Made by a program: the position numbers and the translations under genes
The notes under the pieces: generated by a model
What the model saw: the letters and a program-made list of their open reading frames with translations, nothing else
Databases searched by the model: none
Told to the model about the DNA's origin: nothing
Part shown: piece after piece, positions 1-7,534 of the stretch
How the letters are laid out: every line of letters begins with the position of its first letter
Numbering within the stretch: position 1 is the stretch's first letter
From: Fimenecus sp900545625
Lineage (GTDB): Bacteria > Bacillota > Clostridia > Oscillospirales > Acutalibacteraceae
Direction: 5' to 3'
Assembly: GCA_963931525.1 (NCBI GenBank)
Contig: OZ007023.1
Coordinates: forward strand, 1,240,001 to 1,304,000
DNA: 64,000 nt

Positions 1-153
1 TTCTTTATCCGTCAGCGTATAGTCCCAGCTGACTTCGCATTTGGACAGGTCCATCGTCACATCCGCTGCCGATGCGCTCATAGGCAAAAACACTGTGACC
101 AGCATGAAAACTGCCAGCACCGCAGACAGGATGCGTTTTGATTTGGTAAGCAT
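1..153 (-). CDS. Secreted protein, N-terminal fragment (runs off the left edge)
   Basis: Only the first 51 codons are in the window. They read as a Sec signal peptide: MLTKSKRI, then a hydrophobic core (LSAVLAVFMLVTVFLP), then an Ala/Ser-rich cleavage region near residues 26-30 (SASAA), then the start of a mature chain. A GGAGG lies at 161-165, 7 nt before the ATG at 151-153. It follows the lipoprotein gene at 238-1041 on the same strand, with a terminator between them. The mature domain is outside the window, so no function can be given. Confidence 0.75.
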   Translation of the reverse strand, partial: MLTKSKRILSAVLAVFMLVTVFLPMSASAADVTMDLSKCEVSWDYTLTDKE

Positions 154-176
154 TCTTTTTCCTCCATTTCAGGGTA

Positions 177-209
177 CAAAAAAAGACACCGTCTGTTTTC
201 AGACGATGC
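177..209 (-). terminator. Rho-independent terminator of the lipoprotein gene
   Basis: On the minus strand a 10-bp stem (GCATCGTCTG / CAGACGGTGT, with two G-U pairs) and an AAAA loop is followed by a T run. It lies about 30 nt after the stop of the 238-1041 gene and just before the RBS of the next gene. Confidence 0.7.
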
Positions 210-237
210 CCTTGTTCGTACAGTATATTTTGGTTTC

Positions 238-1041
238 TTATCCGCCGTAGATCACGGCGAAGGCAATATCTCCATCGATGGTGATCTGCACCACCTTGTA
301 GGTCATATAGTCGGTTGTGATCCCATTTGCCGGATCGGTTGAGGTATCAACAATCAAATCTATATGATATTTTAACATTCGAATGGTACCCTCCAGTCCG
401 TCTCTTTCGATTCTCGGTGTTCCCATATATCCAACATCCCAGCCAAACTCCATGGAGTCTTTCCACTCAAAGGTGAAGCCTTTCTCTGCATAACTTTCGG
501 CATAGGCGGTTGCTTCCCGTATAATGTGGTCATAGTCTGCCTGGGTATATACCGGATCGGCCGGCTCGGTGACCGGAGGTTCTGTCGGTTTCGTTGGCTT
601 TGATTCCTCTGTTTGGGGAGGAACTGTAGGCTCATCCGGTTTCGGTTTCGTTGGCCGGGAGGATTCCGCCGAAGTCGGTGTGTTAGGCTCTATAGATACA
701 GTTGAAGACTCCGCTTGCTTTGGCGGCTTGGTCTGTTCCGGTCGGCTCTCCGAAATTGTCTGGGAGCTCGTGGGCACAGACGATTCTGCCTCGGACTCCT
801 CTTGTTTTGTCGATGAACAGGGGACAGACGAACCGGTTTCCGAAGCGGTAGGCTTAGTCTGCTCCGGCTGGTCTGAAAGGACATTGCTGCTCCGGCTGGA
901 TGCCGATGAACTTTCCGTCATTGCTGTACCGCCCGTTTCGTCAGTCCCAGGTTGTATGGGAACCGGCTGGTTTCCGCATCCCGCAAGGCTTATGAGTATG
1001 ATCCCGCAGAAAACTGCGGAGAAGATTTTCCCTTTTTTCAT
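238..1041 (-). CDS. Putative lipoprotein with long Ser/Thr/Pro/Glu linker
   Basis: 267 aa. The N-terminus is a lipoprotein signal (MKKGKIF, hydrophobic core, lipobox LAGC with Cys at residue 22), so it is expected to be lipid-anchored on the outer face of the membrane. Residues about 25-165 are low-complexity, rich in S, T, P, E and K (repeated PTKP/TEPP-like segments), a wall-spanning linker. Residues about 166-267 form a small globular domain (YTQADYDHII at its start, hydrophobic beta-like end AFAVIYGG). An AAGGAGTG RBS precedes the ATG. The C-terminal domain is not recognised. It is probably cargo of the accessory element and its own terminator follows. Confidence 0.75.
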   Translation of the reverse strand: MKKGKIFSAVFCGIILISLAGCGNQPVPIQPGTDETGGTAMTESSSASSRSSNVLSDQPEQTKPTASETGSSVPCSSTKQEESEAESSVPTSSQTISESRPEQTKPPKQAESSTVSIEPNTPTSAESSRPTKPKPDEPTVPPQTEESKPTKPTEPPVTEPADPVYTQADYDHIIREATAYAESYAEKGFTFEWKDSMEFGWDVGYMGTPRIERDGLEGTIRMLKYHIDLIVDTSTDPANGITTDYMTYKVVQITIDGDIAFAVIYGG

Positions 1042-1127
1042 TCCAAATCACTCCTTATACCTTTCAGGATACAGATTATCCTCAAAATGTCCAGCGACTA
1101 TGGCGGCCTTATTAAAATATTTTTGTT

Positions 1128-1430
1128 TTAACAAATGCTGCCTTTTTGCTCCGCCCATTTCACAGATAAATGAATGAGGGCTGCACGCTGTTCATCGGCA
1201 GACAGCCCATCGAGGAATTCGAGCAGGGTGACACCATCCGACTCCTTGCCGGCAGTCTTTTTTGCTTCACCGCAGCCATCACAGATTTTTTCCCGTTTAA
1301 CCACAACGGTGCAATCGTCTTGCTGGGTAAAAGACAGCACATCATTGAAAGAAAAGCCTGCGCGACGGCGCATTTCAAAGGGGATAGTGATCCGGCCCCG
1401 TTTTCCGAGAACACGGTACAGCTTATTCAT
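1128..1430 (-). CDS. AbrB/SpoVT-type DNA-binding regulator
   Basis: 100 aa from the ATG at 1430; an ATG three codons upstream abuts its RBS. Residues 1-45 match the SpoVT-AbrB swapped-hairpin fold: LYRVLGKRGRITIPFEMRRR followed by AGFSFNDVLSF, and a strand ending VVVKREK. A short Cys-containing linker (CDGCGEAKK) leads to an acidic helical tail. Such proteins bind DNA as dimers and act as transition-state or antitoxin-like regulators, and they are common cargo on clostridial conjugative elements. Its start overlaps the end of the upstream Cys-rich AbrB-like gene, implying translational coupling. The target is unknown. Confidence 0.8.
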   Translation of the reverse strand: MNKLYRVLGKRGRITIPFEMRRRAGFSFNDVLSFTQQDDCTVVVKREKICDGCGEAKKTAGKESDGVTLLEFLDGLSADEQRAALIHLSVKWAEQKGSIC

Positions 1431-1677
1431 CTTCCTCATCCTCTCCGGCTAATTCCTCGATTTGGTCTTTCAGGCATTCGCCGCAGCAGGGACAGCAATA
1501 GGGACACCCCTCGCAGTCCTCATCATACCCCTCACAGAATGTGTCTTCCTCATCCGTCTTCTGCAGGACAAGGCGGCGGCCCTCCACAAAAGCTTCCAGC
1601 GTCATATCTTCCGTAAATCCCAGTTCATCGAACACTTCGGCGGGAACCGGAAGTAATCTGAATTCAGTTCGTTTCAT
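1423..1677 (-). CDS. Small AbrB-like protein with Cys-rich acidic tail
   Basis: 84 aa from the ATG at 1677, which has AAAGGA about 9 nt upstream; a longer version could start at 1695. Residues 1-40 (MKRTEFRLLPVPAEVFDELG...LVLQK) resemble one AbrB-type hairpin. Residues 48-68 carry a dense Cys cluster (CEGYDEDCEGCPYCCPCCGEC) suggesting metal binding, and the tail is acidic (GEDEEDE). It overlaps the methyltransferase gene by 14 nt and the next AbrB gene by 8 nt, so the three are probably co-translated. The function is not known; it may pair with the neighbouring AbrB protein. Confidence 0.7.
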   Translation of the reverse strand: MKRTEFRLLPVPAEVFDELGFTEDMTLEAFVEGRRLVLQKTDEEDTFCEGYDEDCEGCPYCCPCCGECLKDQIEELAGEDEEDE

Positions 1678-2545
1678 AGCAGATAATCCTTTCATTTAAG
1701 ATTTGCCGGGGATCAAAATCGTATTCGCCAAATAGGGTGAGCTGTATGCTGGAACGGGCACGTTCCGTTGTGTCATAGTTGGCGATCAGCAGTTCGGGAT
1801 ACTGTTTGCCGTTATCATACCGCTGTGCGATATTGGACAGGCGTGTTGTGGTTTCGATCACGATGCCTGGATGGGAATACAGGCCCCGGATATATGGGCA
1901 GTCGTTGTAGGACAGCAGGAACTTCCCGTCCAGAGAAAACAGCGCCTGTGCCAGGCCGTCATGGTCGAATCCGTCCGCACCCACCGCCTCATAGTATTGA
2001 TCCGCCTGATAGTATGGTGGATCACAATAGAAGAAGCTGTCCGGTCGGTCATACTGGCGGATGAGTTTTACGCAGTCCTTGTTCTCGATGACCACCTTCT
2101 GCAGCCTGCCGGCCGCCGCATCAATTGGTGGGAAGTCGTTCCAGAGCGAGTGTGGCTGGCTGCCGAAGGTACTGGTCCCTGCTGCGTAGCTGTACCGGAT
2201 GAGGGCATAGTAAAAGGCGGCTCTCCTTACATCGGGCAGCACCGCCTGAGAATGGAGGACATGCTTCATATATTCAAAATCCAGACGGGAATTGAGAATA
2301 TACCGCAGTTCGTCCTTGAGTTTATCCGGCAGCTCCCGCACACAGCGGTATAGGTTGACAAGATTTCCGTTGAAATCATTGAACACTTCAAAATCGTTTC
2401 CGGGCAGTTTATGGAACAGCACCCAACCCGCGCCGCCGAACACTTCGATATATCGTTTGTATTCCAGAGGGAACCGAGCAAGGATTTCATCTCGCAATGC
2501 TTTCTTGCCTCCCACCCAGGACATAAAGCTGTTAATTGCCTTCAC
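1664..2545 (-). CDS. Dam-family (D12 class) N6-adenine DNA methyltransferase
   Basis: 293 aa from the GTG at 2545. Family motifs are all present: the N-terminal SWVGGKKALR segment, motif I as EVFGGAGWV, and the catalytic DPPY box (FFYCDPPYYQ), in the alpha order of D12 enzymes. The enzyme transfers a methyl group from S-adenosylmethionine to N6 of adenine at a short site. No cognate restriction nuclease is beside it, so it looks like an orphan enzyme carried by a mobile element, where it could protect the element from host restriction. The GTG overlaps the stop of the 30-aa ORF upstream, suggesting translational coupling; the alternative ATG at 2572 lacks an RBS. Confidence 0.88.
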   Translation of the reverse strand: MKAINSFMSWVGGKKALRDEILARFPLEYKRYIEVFGGAGWVLFHKLPGNDFEVFNDFNGNLVNLYRCVRELPDKLKDELRYILNSRLDFEYMKHVLHSQAVLPDVRRAAFYYALIRYSYAAGTSTFGSQPHSLWNDFPPIDAAAGRLQKVVIENKDCVKLIRQYDRPDSFFYCDPPYYQADQYYEAVGADGFDHDGLAQALFSLDGKFLLSYNDCPYIRGLYSHPGIVIETTTRLSNIAQRYDNGKQYPELLIANYDTTERARSSIQLTLFGEYDFDPRQILNERIICYETN

Positions 2546-2624
2546 CACCCATCTTTGGAAAATGCGAAGCATTTTCGGGCGTGAATTCAGTCAACTTCAA
2601 AATCCGTAACCGCATATCATTCAC
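2532..2624 (-). CDS. 30-aa hypothetical leader-like ORF
   Basis: Starts at GTG (2622-2624) with a perfect AGGAGG five nt upstream and reads VNDMRLRILKLT to ...FPKMGGEGN. Its TAA lies inside the first codons of the methyltransferase gene, so ribosomes ending here could restart there. The strong RBS and the overlap are the only evidence for expression; the sequence is not recognised. Confidence 0.5.
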   Translation of the reverse strand: MNDMRLRILKLTEFTPENASHFPKMGGEGN

Positions 2625-2732
2625 GCTTACCTCCTTTGGGGAGGTGTCCCGCGTGACAAAAACCCGTGGGAAAGAAAAAAGGAGCCGTTTTCCATGTACG
2701 GGTTTCCATACACGCAAAACGACCTCTTTTAT

Positions 2733-2870
2733 TTAGCCTTGCTTATTCAGTTTTTCTTTTAGCCTTCGGATCTCCTGCTCACAGCGCCCCACGCGCCTGA
2801 TCTGTATACAGCACAGAATCACCGCGGCAATGCAGCCGCCCAAAAGCAGTCCGATAACAAGATTCAGCAC
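2733..2870 (-). CDS. Small single-span membrane protein (DUF3789-like)
   Basis: 45 aa starting GTG: a hydrophobic Gly-rich helix (LNLVIGLLLGGCIAAVILCC) followed by a basic/acidic amphipathic tail (QIRRVGRCEQEIRRLKEKL). This one-helix-plus-coil plan with the GLLLGGCIA core resembles DUF3789 proteins, which are frequent in conjugative elements of Clostridia and have no known function. Its start codon overlaps the stop of the 21-aa ORF upstream. It was too short for a length-filtered ORF search. Confidence 0.6.
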   Translation of the reverse strand: MLNLVIGLLLGGCIAAVILCCIQIRRVGRCEQEIRRLKEKLNKQG

Positions 2871-2929
2871 AGTTTCATCACCTCGCCCTCCTGCGGGGAT
2901 TGATCCCGCATAAATTCTTCCAAGGTCAT
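2864..2929 (-). CDS. 21-aa ORF coupled to both neighbours
   Basis: Begins with an ATG that overlaps the TGA of the preceding API92/LPD28 gene (ATGA) and ends with a TGA that overlaps the GTG of the DUF3789-like gene. It reads MTLEEFMRDQ to ...MKLC. The chain of stop/start overlaps suggests real translation, though it could equally be the leftover C-terminus of a once longer protein. Confidence 0.4.
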   Translation of the reverse strand: MTLEEFMRDQSPQEGEVMKLC

Positions 2930-3909
2930 GGATTCGCCCGTAAAGTTTGGAGCGGTTTCGCCTTTAAAAGAAATACTCTTTTTTCGTCAAAATCAATCGG
3001 TTCCCTGGTGATAACCGATCCGCCATGGTTGACTGCCACTTTTCGTTCCACGGTGCAGAATTGTCCGTCATCCCCATGCCGGAGGTGATAGCAGTACATC
3101 CCTTGGGGGATATCTTCTCTTGTAAGCCGTTCATTGGTAAACAGGGCGGGTTTGCCCAGCAGTTTGATGGCTTCAAAATCCGTATCGTCCACATAAATAT
3201 ATCCTGTACCGCTGGCATTCAGACACAGACCAAATTCGGCTGGTTCATATCCCCACATTTCCATCGCAAAGTCTTTTGCGCGGACTCCTTCAGGAATATA
3301 TTCGTCAATTATTTTTCCGCCAAGCCGAGTCCGCTGCCCGCAGTTGCAGCCGATATCTTCATCGGCCCAACGATGCTCCATCACAATTTCCGGATACATC
3401 TCCGACAGTTTATCCAAAACCGGATGCGGTGCTGACCATGCAGTCCGAAAGCACAGGCTGTCATTACCGCTGTAATCCACACCTTTTTCATACCCGTAAG
3501 CATTCCATTTGGTCGCCCAATTCCCGATACACCAATCATACCAGGTAGCCGCACCATAATTCTGGAGGTTGTGCCACGCGGCTTTTCCAAGATCCCATTC
3601 TTCACGGGAAATATCCGGTCTTTGACACAAAAAGGCATTTTCGCTTTCTAACGGGATATTCCGCAAAGATTTCAGCGCGTTCCTGGCCGTTTTACCGGAA
3701 GTATATGACTTAATAAACTGCCGGTAGGCTTTCAGGCCGTCCTCCGTTCGAGAGCCTTCCTCGATATCGAGGCTTTTGGGCATGGGGATGATCTTATCGA
3801 AATCCACTGTTCCAATGCCAAATTCATCATTCTTGATTTTCTCCAGCATACTCTGAATTTCTTTCGGATCACCCTGCATACATATTTTATTTATCACATG
3901 GTTAGGCAT
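2926..3909 (-). CDS. API92-like / LPD28 domain protein of conjugative elements
   Basis: 327 aa with a strong GAGGAGG RBS. The N-terminus (MPNHVINKICMQG...) resembles the ferredoxin-like fold of phage/plasmid API92 (YubB-like) proteins. The centre has a Trp/Tyr-rich region (NYGAATWYDWCIGNWATKWN) seen in that family. The last 70 residues (IPQGMYCYHLRHGDDG...VITREPIDF) resemble the LPD28/DUF4313 domain found in large polyvalent proteins of mobile elements. The molecular role is unknown; members are linked to conjugative and phage DNA. It overlaps the upstream 150-aa gene by 16 nt. Confidence 0.65.
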   Translation of the reverse strand: MPNHVINKICMQGDPKEIQSMLEKIKNDEFGIGTVDFDKIIPMPKSLDIEEGSRTEDGLKAYRQFIKSYTSGKTARNALKSLRNIPLESENAFLCQRPDISREEWDLGKAAWHNLQNYGAATWYDWCIGNWATKWNAYGYEKGVDYSGNDSLCFRTAWSAPHPVLDKLSEMYPEIVMEHRWADEDIGCNCGQRTRLGGKIIDEYIPEGVRAKDFAMEMWGYEPAEFGLCLNASGTGYIYVDDTDFEAIKLLGKPALFTNERLTREDIPQGMYCYHLRHGDDGQFCTVERKVAVNHGGSVITREPIDFDEKRVFLLKAKPLQTLRANP

Positions 3910-4346
3910 TGTTGCTCCTCCTCATTCTGAAGTTCCGCTTCATCCAAAGCTGTACTGACAAGCTCTGCAAACCCGTTTTTGTCCAGACAGATTTTCCGGA
4001 ATTGGCTGCCCAAGTCTTCCAAAACCGACAAATCCCTGCTGTAACAGAAAAATCCACCAGCCTCGCAGTCAAACCTAATTTTACTGATATTAGGGTTTTT
4101 CTCAAAGGCTTTTTTGAATACGCTTTCCCATTCGTATCCGTTACCGTGGGTGTAAAATCCGTCCTCTTTAACGGGTTCTCCGATCTGTTTGGCATATTGA
4201 TTAAACGCGTCCTGACCGAAACCCGCATATTTTCCTCTTAAAAAGGAAAACGCCAGACATAGGCTGAATGTCCCATCATCATGTTCAACGAGATAGAAGG
4301 GAGGATTCGCTCGATTAAATGCTTTGATCCTTTGTTCAATGTTCAC
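3894..4346 (-). CDS. Hypothetical protein of the accessory element
   Basis: 150 aa starting at GTG 4344-4346 (GAAGG a few nt upstream). It begins with NIEQRIKAFNRANPPFYLVEHDDGTFSLCLAF, giving beta-hairpin character, and continues with GNGYEWESVFKKAFEKNP and a Cys-containing strand (RFDCEAGGFFCYS). It ends with an acidic tail. It is soluble with no signal peptide. The family is not recognised; the 16-nt overlap with the API92/LPD28 gene shows they are expressed together. Confidence 0.6.
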   Translation of the reverse strand: MNIEQRIKAFNRANPPFYLVEHDDGTFSLCLAFSFLRGKYAGFGQDAFNQYAKQIGEPVKEDGFYTHGNGYEWESVFKKAFEKNPNISKIRFDCEAGGFFCYSRDLSVLEDLGSQFRKICLDKNGFAELVSTALDEAELQNEEEQQCLTM

Positions 4347-4378
4347 TTACCTTCACAACCTTTCTTGGAAATATAGGT

Positions 4379-4678
4379 TTACATACGCATGGCTGGACAG
4401 TCTTGTCCCTCGGTCGGTTCATTGTTCTGTTCCTCCGCAAGTTCTTGCGCTGTCAGCCTGCGGAAAGAGTCCTTACCAGGGATTAGCGCAAGACCTCTGC
4501 CGTTGTCCCACTGCATATGGATTTGGGACTGGTCATCGACAAAAGCAACCGTACCTCTGGTCCCGGACGGCACCGCCGCATACGGATCATCCATATCAAG
4601 AAGCAGGACTCTTGTGCCGGGCGGATACGACTGTCGGTACTGTTCCGCCATTCTCCGGTTCTTTTCCCATTCGTTCAT
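4379..4678 (-). CDS. DUF4314 domain protein
   Basis: 99 aa. The core PPGTRVLLLDMDDPYAAVPSG, then TRGTV...FVDD...IHMQWDNGRGLALIPG...DSFRRL, is the full DUF4314 signature, an SH3-like small beta-barrel. DUF4314 proteins are almost always found on Tn1549-like and other conjugative elements in Clostridia and their function is unknown. The tail is acidic and Cys/Met-containing. It sits between the 150-aa gene and the 227-aa gene on the same strand. Confidence 0.8.
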   Translation of the reverse strand: MNEWEKNRRMAEQYRQSYPPGTRVLLLDMDDPYAAVPSGTRGTVAFVDDQSQIHMQWDNGRGLALIPGKDSFRRLTAQELAEEQNNEPTEGQDCPAMRM

Positions 4679-4739
4679 ATCCGTTCATCTCCATTCTGTT
4701 TCTTGTATCTCTTGTTGGATTACGGCTGTTATCATGGCT

Positions 4740-5423
4740 TTATTCATTCTTTCCTTGTAATACTGCCTTGCCGAACCGGGCAACAGCAGCTGCCTGCACG
4801 ATTAACCGGAACGCTTTATCGGATACCATTTCCCGGTCTGCAAGCTCACCCAGGGTGATCTGTTTTTCTCCGCTCTGGAATTCCCTCGCCGCTTTCCATA
4901 GGGCATAGCTGTCGGGGGACACCTGACCGATATGCATATTTTTCAGGTCTATCCGTCCGGATTGGATATGGTGTCTTGCTTCGCTCCAAAGCGCATGATC
5001 CGCTGTCAGCAGATACAGCACCGCCATGGCCTTGTTATCCGGGGAACGGAGATTGAGCATTTCCGTTTCAAAGATTTTCCGGTGCAGGGTGTTCTGATAT
5101 AGCAACCATTCATCATCTCGCTTTTCTCTGTATATTTTTTGAAGCTGCCGTTGGAAGAGAGGGTGCTTCACCTCCTGAAACGTGGATTGGACGGCTTCCT
5201 CTAAAGAGGCGGCTCCGCATTCCAACCGGATGTCCAGCACCGGGCAGACGGAAACGGCGCAGCCATTCTCTTTCTGATAGTAAAGGCAGAGCCTGCAGCT
5301 GCAGTCAGCTTTCGTGTACTGATATGGTTTTCTCTTTCTTCCTCCGCCTCGCTGACGGTATCCCGGCGGCTGTTTCATGATCACTTCCATACGGTTGAGG
5401 GAAGGGGTGTTGGTAAAATACAT
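4740..5423 (-). CDS. Hypothetical Cys-cluster protein of the mobile element
   Basis: 227 aa from the ATG at 5421-5423, which has AAGGAG 8 nt upstream; the longer frame from 5507 would be translated through the leader hairpins and is rejected. After a basic stretch (RQRGGGRKRKPYQY) there is a Cys cluster (CSCRLCLYYQKENGC...C) likely to bind zinc or an Fe-S centre. The rest is helical and charged. It is the first gene of the minus-strand cluster and has two hairpins in its leader. The family is not recognised. Confidence 0.65.
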   Translation of the reverse strand: MYFTNTPSLNRMEVIMKQPPGYRQRGGGRKRKPYQYTKADCSCRLCLYYQKENGCAVSVCPVLDIRLECGAASLEEAVQSTFQEVKHPLFQRQLQKIYREKRDDEWLLYQNTLHRKIFETEMLNLRSPDNKAMAVLYLLTADHALWSEARHHIQSGRIDLKNMHIGQVSPDSYALWKAAREFQSGEKQITLGELADREMVSDKAFRLIVQAAAVARFGKAVLQGKNE

Positions 5424-5446
5424 TTTGATTTCTCCTTTTGGTGAAA

Positions 5447-5521
5447 TGAAAAAGCCCGGAGTTTTTTCGAAACTCCGGGCAGCAAAAAAGGCAGATAACT
5501 TTTTCAAACTATCTGCCTTTT
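5447..5521 (-). promoter_or_regulatory. Two tandem hairpins in the leader of the accessory cluster
   Basis: On the minus strand a 12-bp stem (5486-5521) is followed by a second perfect stem, GCCCGGAGTT with its complement (5454-5480), and then a T run (complement of 5449-5453). Both precede the RBS of the gene starting at 5423. Either they end transcripts arriving from the tRNA side and insulate the element, or they form an attenuator. Confidence 0.6.
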
Positions 5522-5625
5522 GCGGGTCTGTATTTGGTTGTACGAGAGTTCAACTCTCTAAAATCATCGAAAATGGGCTTTTTCATCTGTGAGTCAACCC
5601 TATTGTTTTTTGAGCCTATATATAG

Positions 5626-5655
5626 CAAAAAACCTCGATAAAATCGAGGTTTTTC
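5626..5655 (-). terminator. Terminator after the tRNA pair (bidirectional)
   Basis: AACCTCGAT/ATCGAGGTT with a 3-nt loop, flanked by A6 on one side and T5 on the other, about 30 nt after tRNA-Val on the minus strand. The symmetry lets it work in both directions. Confidence 0.75.
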
Positions 5656-5684
5656 GTGGCTGCATCTATTTTATGCAACCTTTC

Positions 5685-5761
<77 letters not shown>

Positions 5762-5806
5762 GTATGCAGTATTTATCATAGAACGGGACCACCCGTATTT
5801 TTCAAC

Positions 5807-5882
5807 TGGTCCGAGTGACAGGGTTCGAACCTGCGGCCTCATGGTCCCAAACCACGCGCGCTACCAACTGCGCCACACCCGG
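5807..5882 (-). tRNA. tRNA-Pro (anticodon TGG)
   Basis: Cloverleaf on the minus strand: acceptor CCGGGTG/CACTCGG, A discriminator and encoded CCA. The anticodon arm CGTGG/CCATG carries loop TTTGGGA, anticodon TGG (codons CCN). The T-loop is TTCGAAC. It is the first gene of a two-tRNA transcript. Confidence 0.93.
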
Positions 5883-5954
5883 ATATCGGTGCGCGCCCGA
5901 AGGACGCGGCGCTAAAGTATGCTTCCAAAGATGCGTAACTTCAAATGCTCGTGT

Positions 5955-5983
5955 ATTATACAACATCCGTTTCGGTTTGTCAA
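5955..5983 (-). promoter_or_regulatory. Sigma-A promoter of the tRNA-Pro/tRNA-Val unit
   Basis: Minus strand TTGACA (5978-5983), 17-bp spacer, perfect TATAAT (5955-5960), about 70 nt before tRNA-Pro. Confidence 0.85.
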
Positions 5984-6108
5984 TCCGAAAATCGAGAAAA
6001 GCCCAAAAATCTGTGCGCATTGACAGGAGACGAATCGTCATATACAATAAATAATATAATGCTATGCAAGGAAGCGCCCGCGCAAAACCGCGACATACAA
6101 AAAAACAC

Positions 6109-6137
6109 TTGACGAACCGCTTTCGATATGGTATAGT
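6109..6137 (+). promoter_or_regulatory. Sigma-A promoter of rpmG-secE-nusG
   Basis: TTGACG (6109-6114), 17-bp spacer, TATAGT (6132-6137). The transcript would start near 6144 with a small CCTCT/AGAGG hairpin and a T run (to about 6168) before the rpmG RBS, a possible weak attenuator. Confidence 0.8.
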
Positions 6138-6233
6138 ACTTTTACCTCTGAAAGAGGGTTCTTTTTTTGTGCCCTGTTTTCTGAGGCAGGCTATGAAAAA
6201 GCGGCTTTGCCGCTGCGTTACGGAGGTGCCGAA

Positions 6234-6383
6234 ATGAGAGTCAAGATCACCCTTGCGTGCACGGAGTGCAAACAGCGCAACTACAACACCAAGAAGAACA
6301 AGAAAAACACGCCCGATCGGCTGGAGATGAACAAGTATTGCAGATTCTGCAAAAAGCACACGCTCCACAGGGAAACCAAGTAA
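6234..6383 (+). CDS. rpmG: 50S ribosomal protein L33
   Basis: 49 aa, MRVKITLACTECKQRNYNT...YCRFCKKHTLHRETK. The two Cys pairs CTEC and CRFC form the zinc ribbon of C+ type L33. It is preceded by CGGAGG. It opens the conserved rpmG-secE-nusG-rplK-rplA order, with secE only 15 nt away. It was below the length cut-off of the ORF search. Confidence 0.95.
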   Translation: MRVKITLACTECKQRNYNTKKNKKNTPDRLEMNKYCRFCKKHTLHRETK

Positions 6384-6398
6384 GACGGAGGATTGACA

Positions 6399-6842
6399 AT
6401 GGCTGACGAGATCAAAAAGGGTTCTGCCGAGCAACCGAAGTCCTCTAAAGAAAAGCCCGCCAAGGCGGAAAAAACCTCTAAGACAAAAAAAGAGTCCAAG
6501 GCGAAAAAGGACTCTAAGAGCGGCAAGGATGCGTCCAAGCAGAAAAAGGGCAATATCTTTGTGCGCATGGGCAGAGCGATCGCCAAATTCTTCAAGGATG
6601 AAAGATCCGAGTCCAAAAAGATCGTTTGGCCCGATGCCAAGACCGTGCTCAAGAGTACGGCGGTGGTCATCGTGGTCGTTGCGGTGCTGGGCGTGATCCT
6701 GTGGCTTATCGACACAGGCCTTTCCGAAGGGATCGGCGCGCTGGTCCGTCTGGCGGAGCGCGTCGGCAGCGACGCTGCGGCCGAGGGCGAGACCACCACG
6801 GCAGCTGCAGGCGCGATGCTTTCCGGGCTGCTGGGATTCTGA
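6399..6842 (+). CDS. secE: Preprotein translocase subunit SecE
   Basis: 147 aa. SecE is the small essential subunit of the SecYEG channel and clamps SecY in the membrane. The conserved C-terminal region is clear: FFKDERSESKKIVWPDAKTV followed by one membrane helix (TAVVIVVVAVLGVILWLI, about residues 88-105). It has a long Lys/Ser/Ala-rich N-terminal extension (residues 5-50), making it more than twice the size of a minimal SecE, and an Ala/Gly-rich tail. The ATG at 6399 has GGAGG nearby; a TTG two codons upstream is less likely. It is followed 16 nt later by nusG. Confidence 0.93.
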   Translation: MADEIKKGSAEQPKSSKEKPAKAEKTSKTKKESKAKKDSKSGKDASKQKKGNIFVRMGRAIAKFFKDERSESKKIVWPDAKTVLKSTAVVIVVVAVLGVILWLIDTGLSEGIGALVRLAERVGSDAAAEGETTTAAAGAMLSGLLGF

Positions 6843-6858
6843 CGAAGGAGCTTTTCGA

Positions 6859-7419
6859 ATGGCAGACGATGCAAGATGGTATGTCGTGCACACCTATTCC
6901 GGCTATGAAAACAAGGTCGCGGCGAATATCGAGACCGTTGTGGAAAATCGGAAAATGCACGATCAGATCCTCGAGGTCAAAGTGCCCACCGAGACCGTGA
7001 CCGAGATCCGTGAGGACGGTACGAAAAAAGAGGTGGAGCGCAAGGTCTTCCCGGGCTATGTGCTCGTGAAGTTTGCCGTTTTTGAAAACGAGGATACCGA
7101 CGAGGTCAAAATGACCGACGACGCCTGGTATGTTGTGCGCAACACGCGCGGCGTCACGGGGTTCGTCGGCCCCGAAAGCAAACCCGTCCCCCTGACGGAG
7201 GAGGAAGTCCTTCAGCTCGGCGTTGAAAAGCGCGTGGTGGAGGTCAACTACGAAAAGGGCGATATGGTCACCATCGTGGACGGCGCGTTTGAAGGCGTCA
7301 TCGGCGTTGTGGACGATATCGATACGGAAGGCAATTCGGTGCGTGTCATCATTTCCATGTTCGGAAAAGAGACACCCGTCGAATTGGAACTCGACCAGGT
7401 CGAGACCGTCAAAGAATAA
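6859..7419 (+). CDS. nusG: Transcription antitermination/pausing factor NusG
   Basis: 186 aa. The NGN domain (ARWYVVHTYSGYENKVAANI... FPGYVLVK... WYVVRNTRGVTGFVG) binds RNA polymerase. The C-terminal KOW domain (YEKGDMVTIVDGAFEGVIGVV) contacts Rho or S10. The length is normal. It is an operon member between secE and rplK; 115 nt separate it from rplK, including a short GC-rich stretch without a clear terminator. Confidence 0.96.
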   Translation: MADDARWYVVHTYSGYENKVAANIETVVENRKMHDQILEVKVPTETVTEIREDGTKKEVERKVFPGYVLVKFAVFENEDTDEVKMTDDAWYVVRNTRGVTGFVGPESKPVPLTEEEVLQLGVEKRVVEVNYEKGDMVTIVDGAFEGVIGVVDDIDTEGNSVRVIISMFGKETPVELELDQVETVKE

Positions 7420-7534
7420 TCATCGGTAATTAAGCGGGTCTCCCGCTTGGTTTCGGCGTGCCGCTGCGGCGCGCTGTGGGAGGGCCGGCAGACAGCCGTC
7501 CCGCCACTACCACGAATTTCGGAGGTGCTAACTA

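Noticed and set aside
569..1177. Plus-strand ORF of 202 aa opposite the lipoprotein gene
   Set aside because: Mirror of the Ser/Thr/Pro-rich linker; Gly/Val/Ser-rich, no RBS, and the minus frame has lipobox and RBS.
5802..6893. Minus-strand 363-aa ORF across tRNA-Pro, rpmG and secE
   Set aside because: Overlaps a tRNA and two well identified genes on the other strand; composition is that of a reverse shadow.
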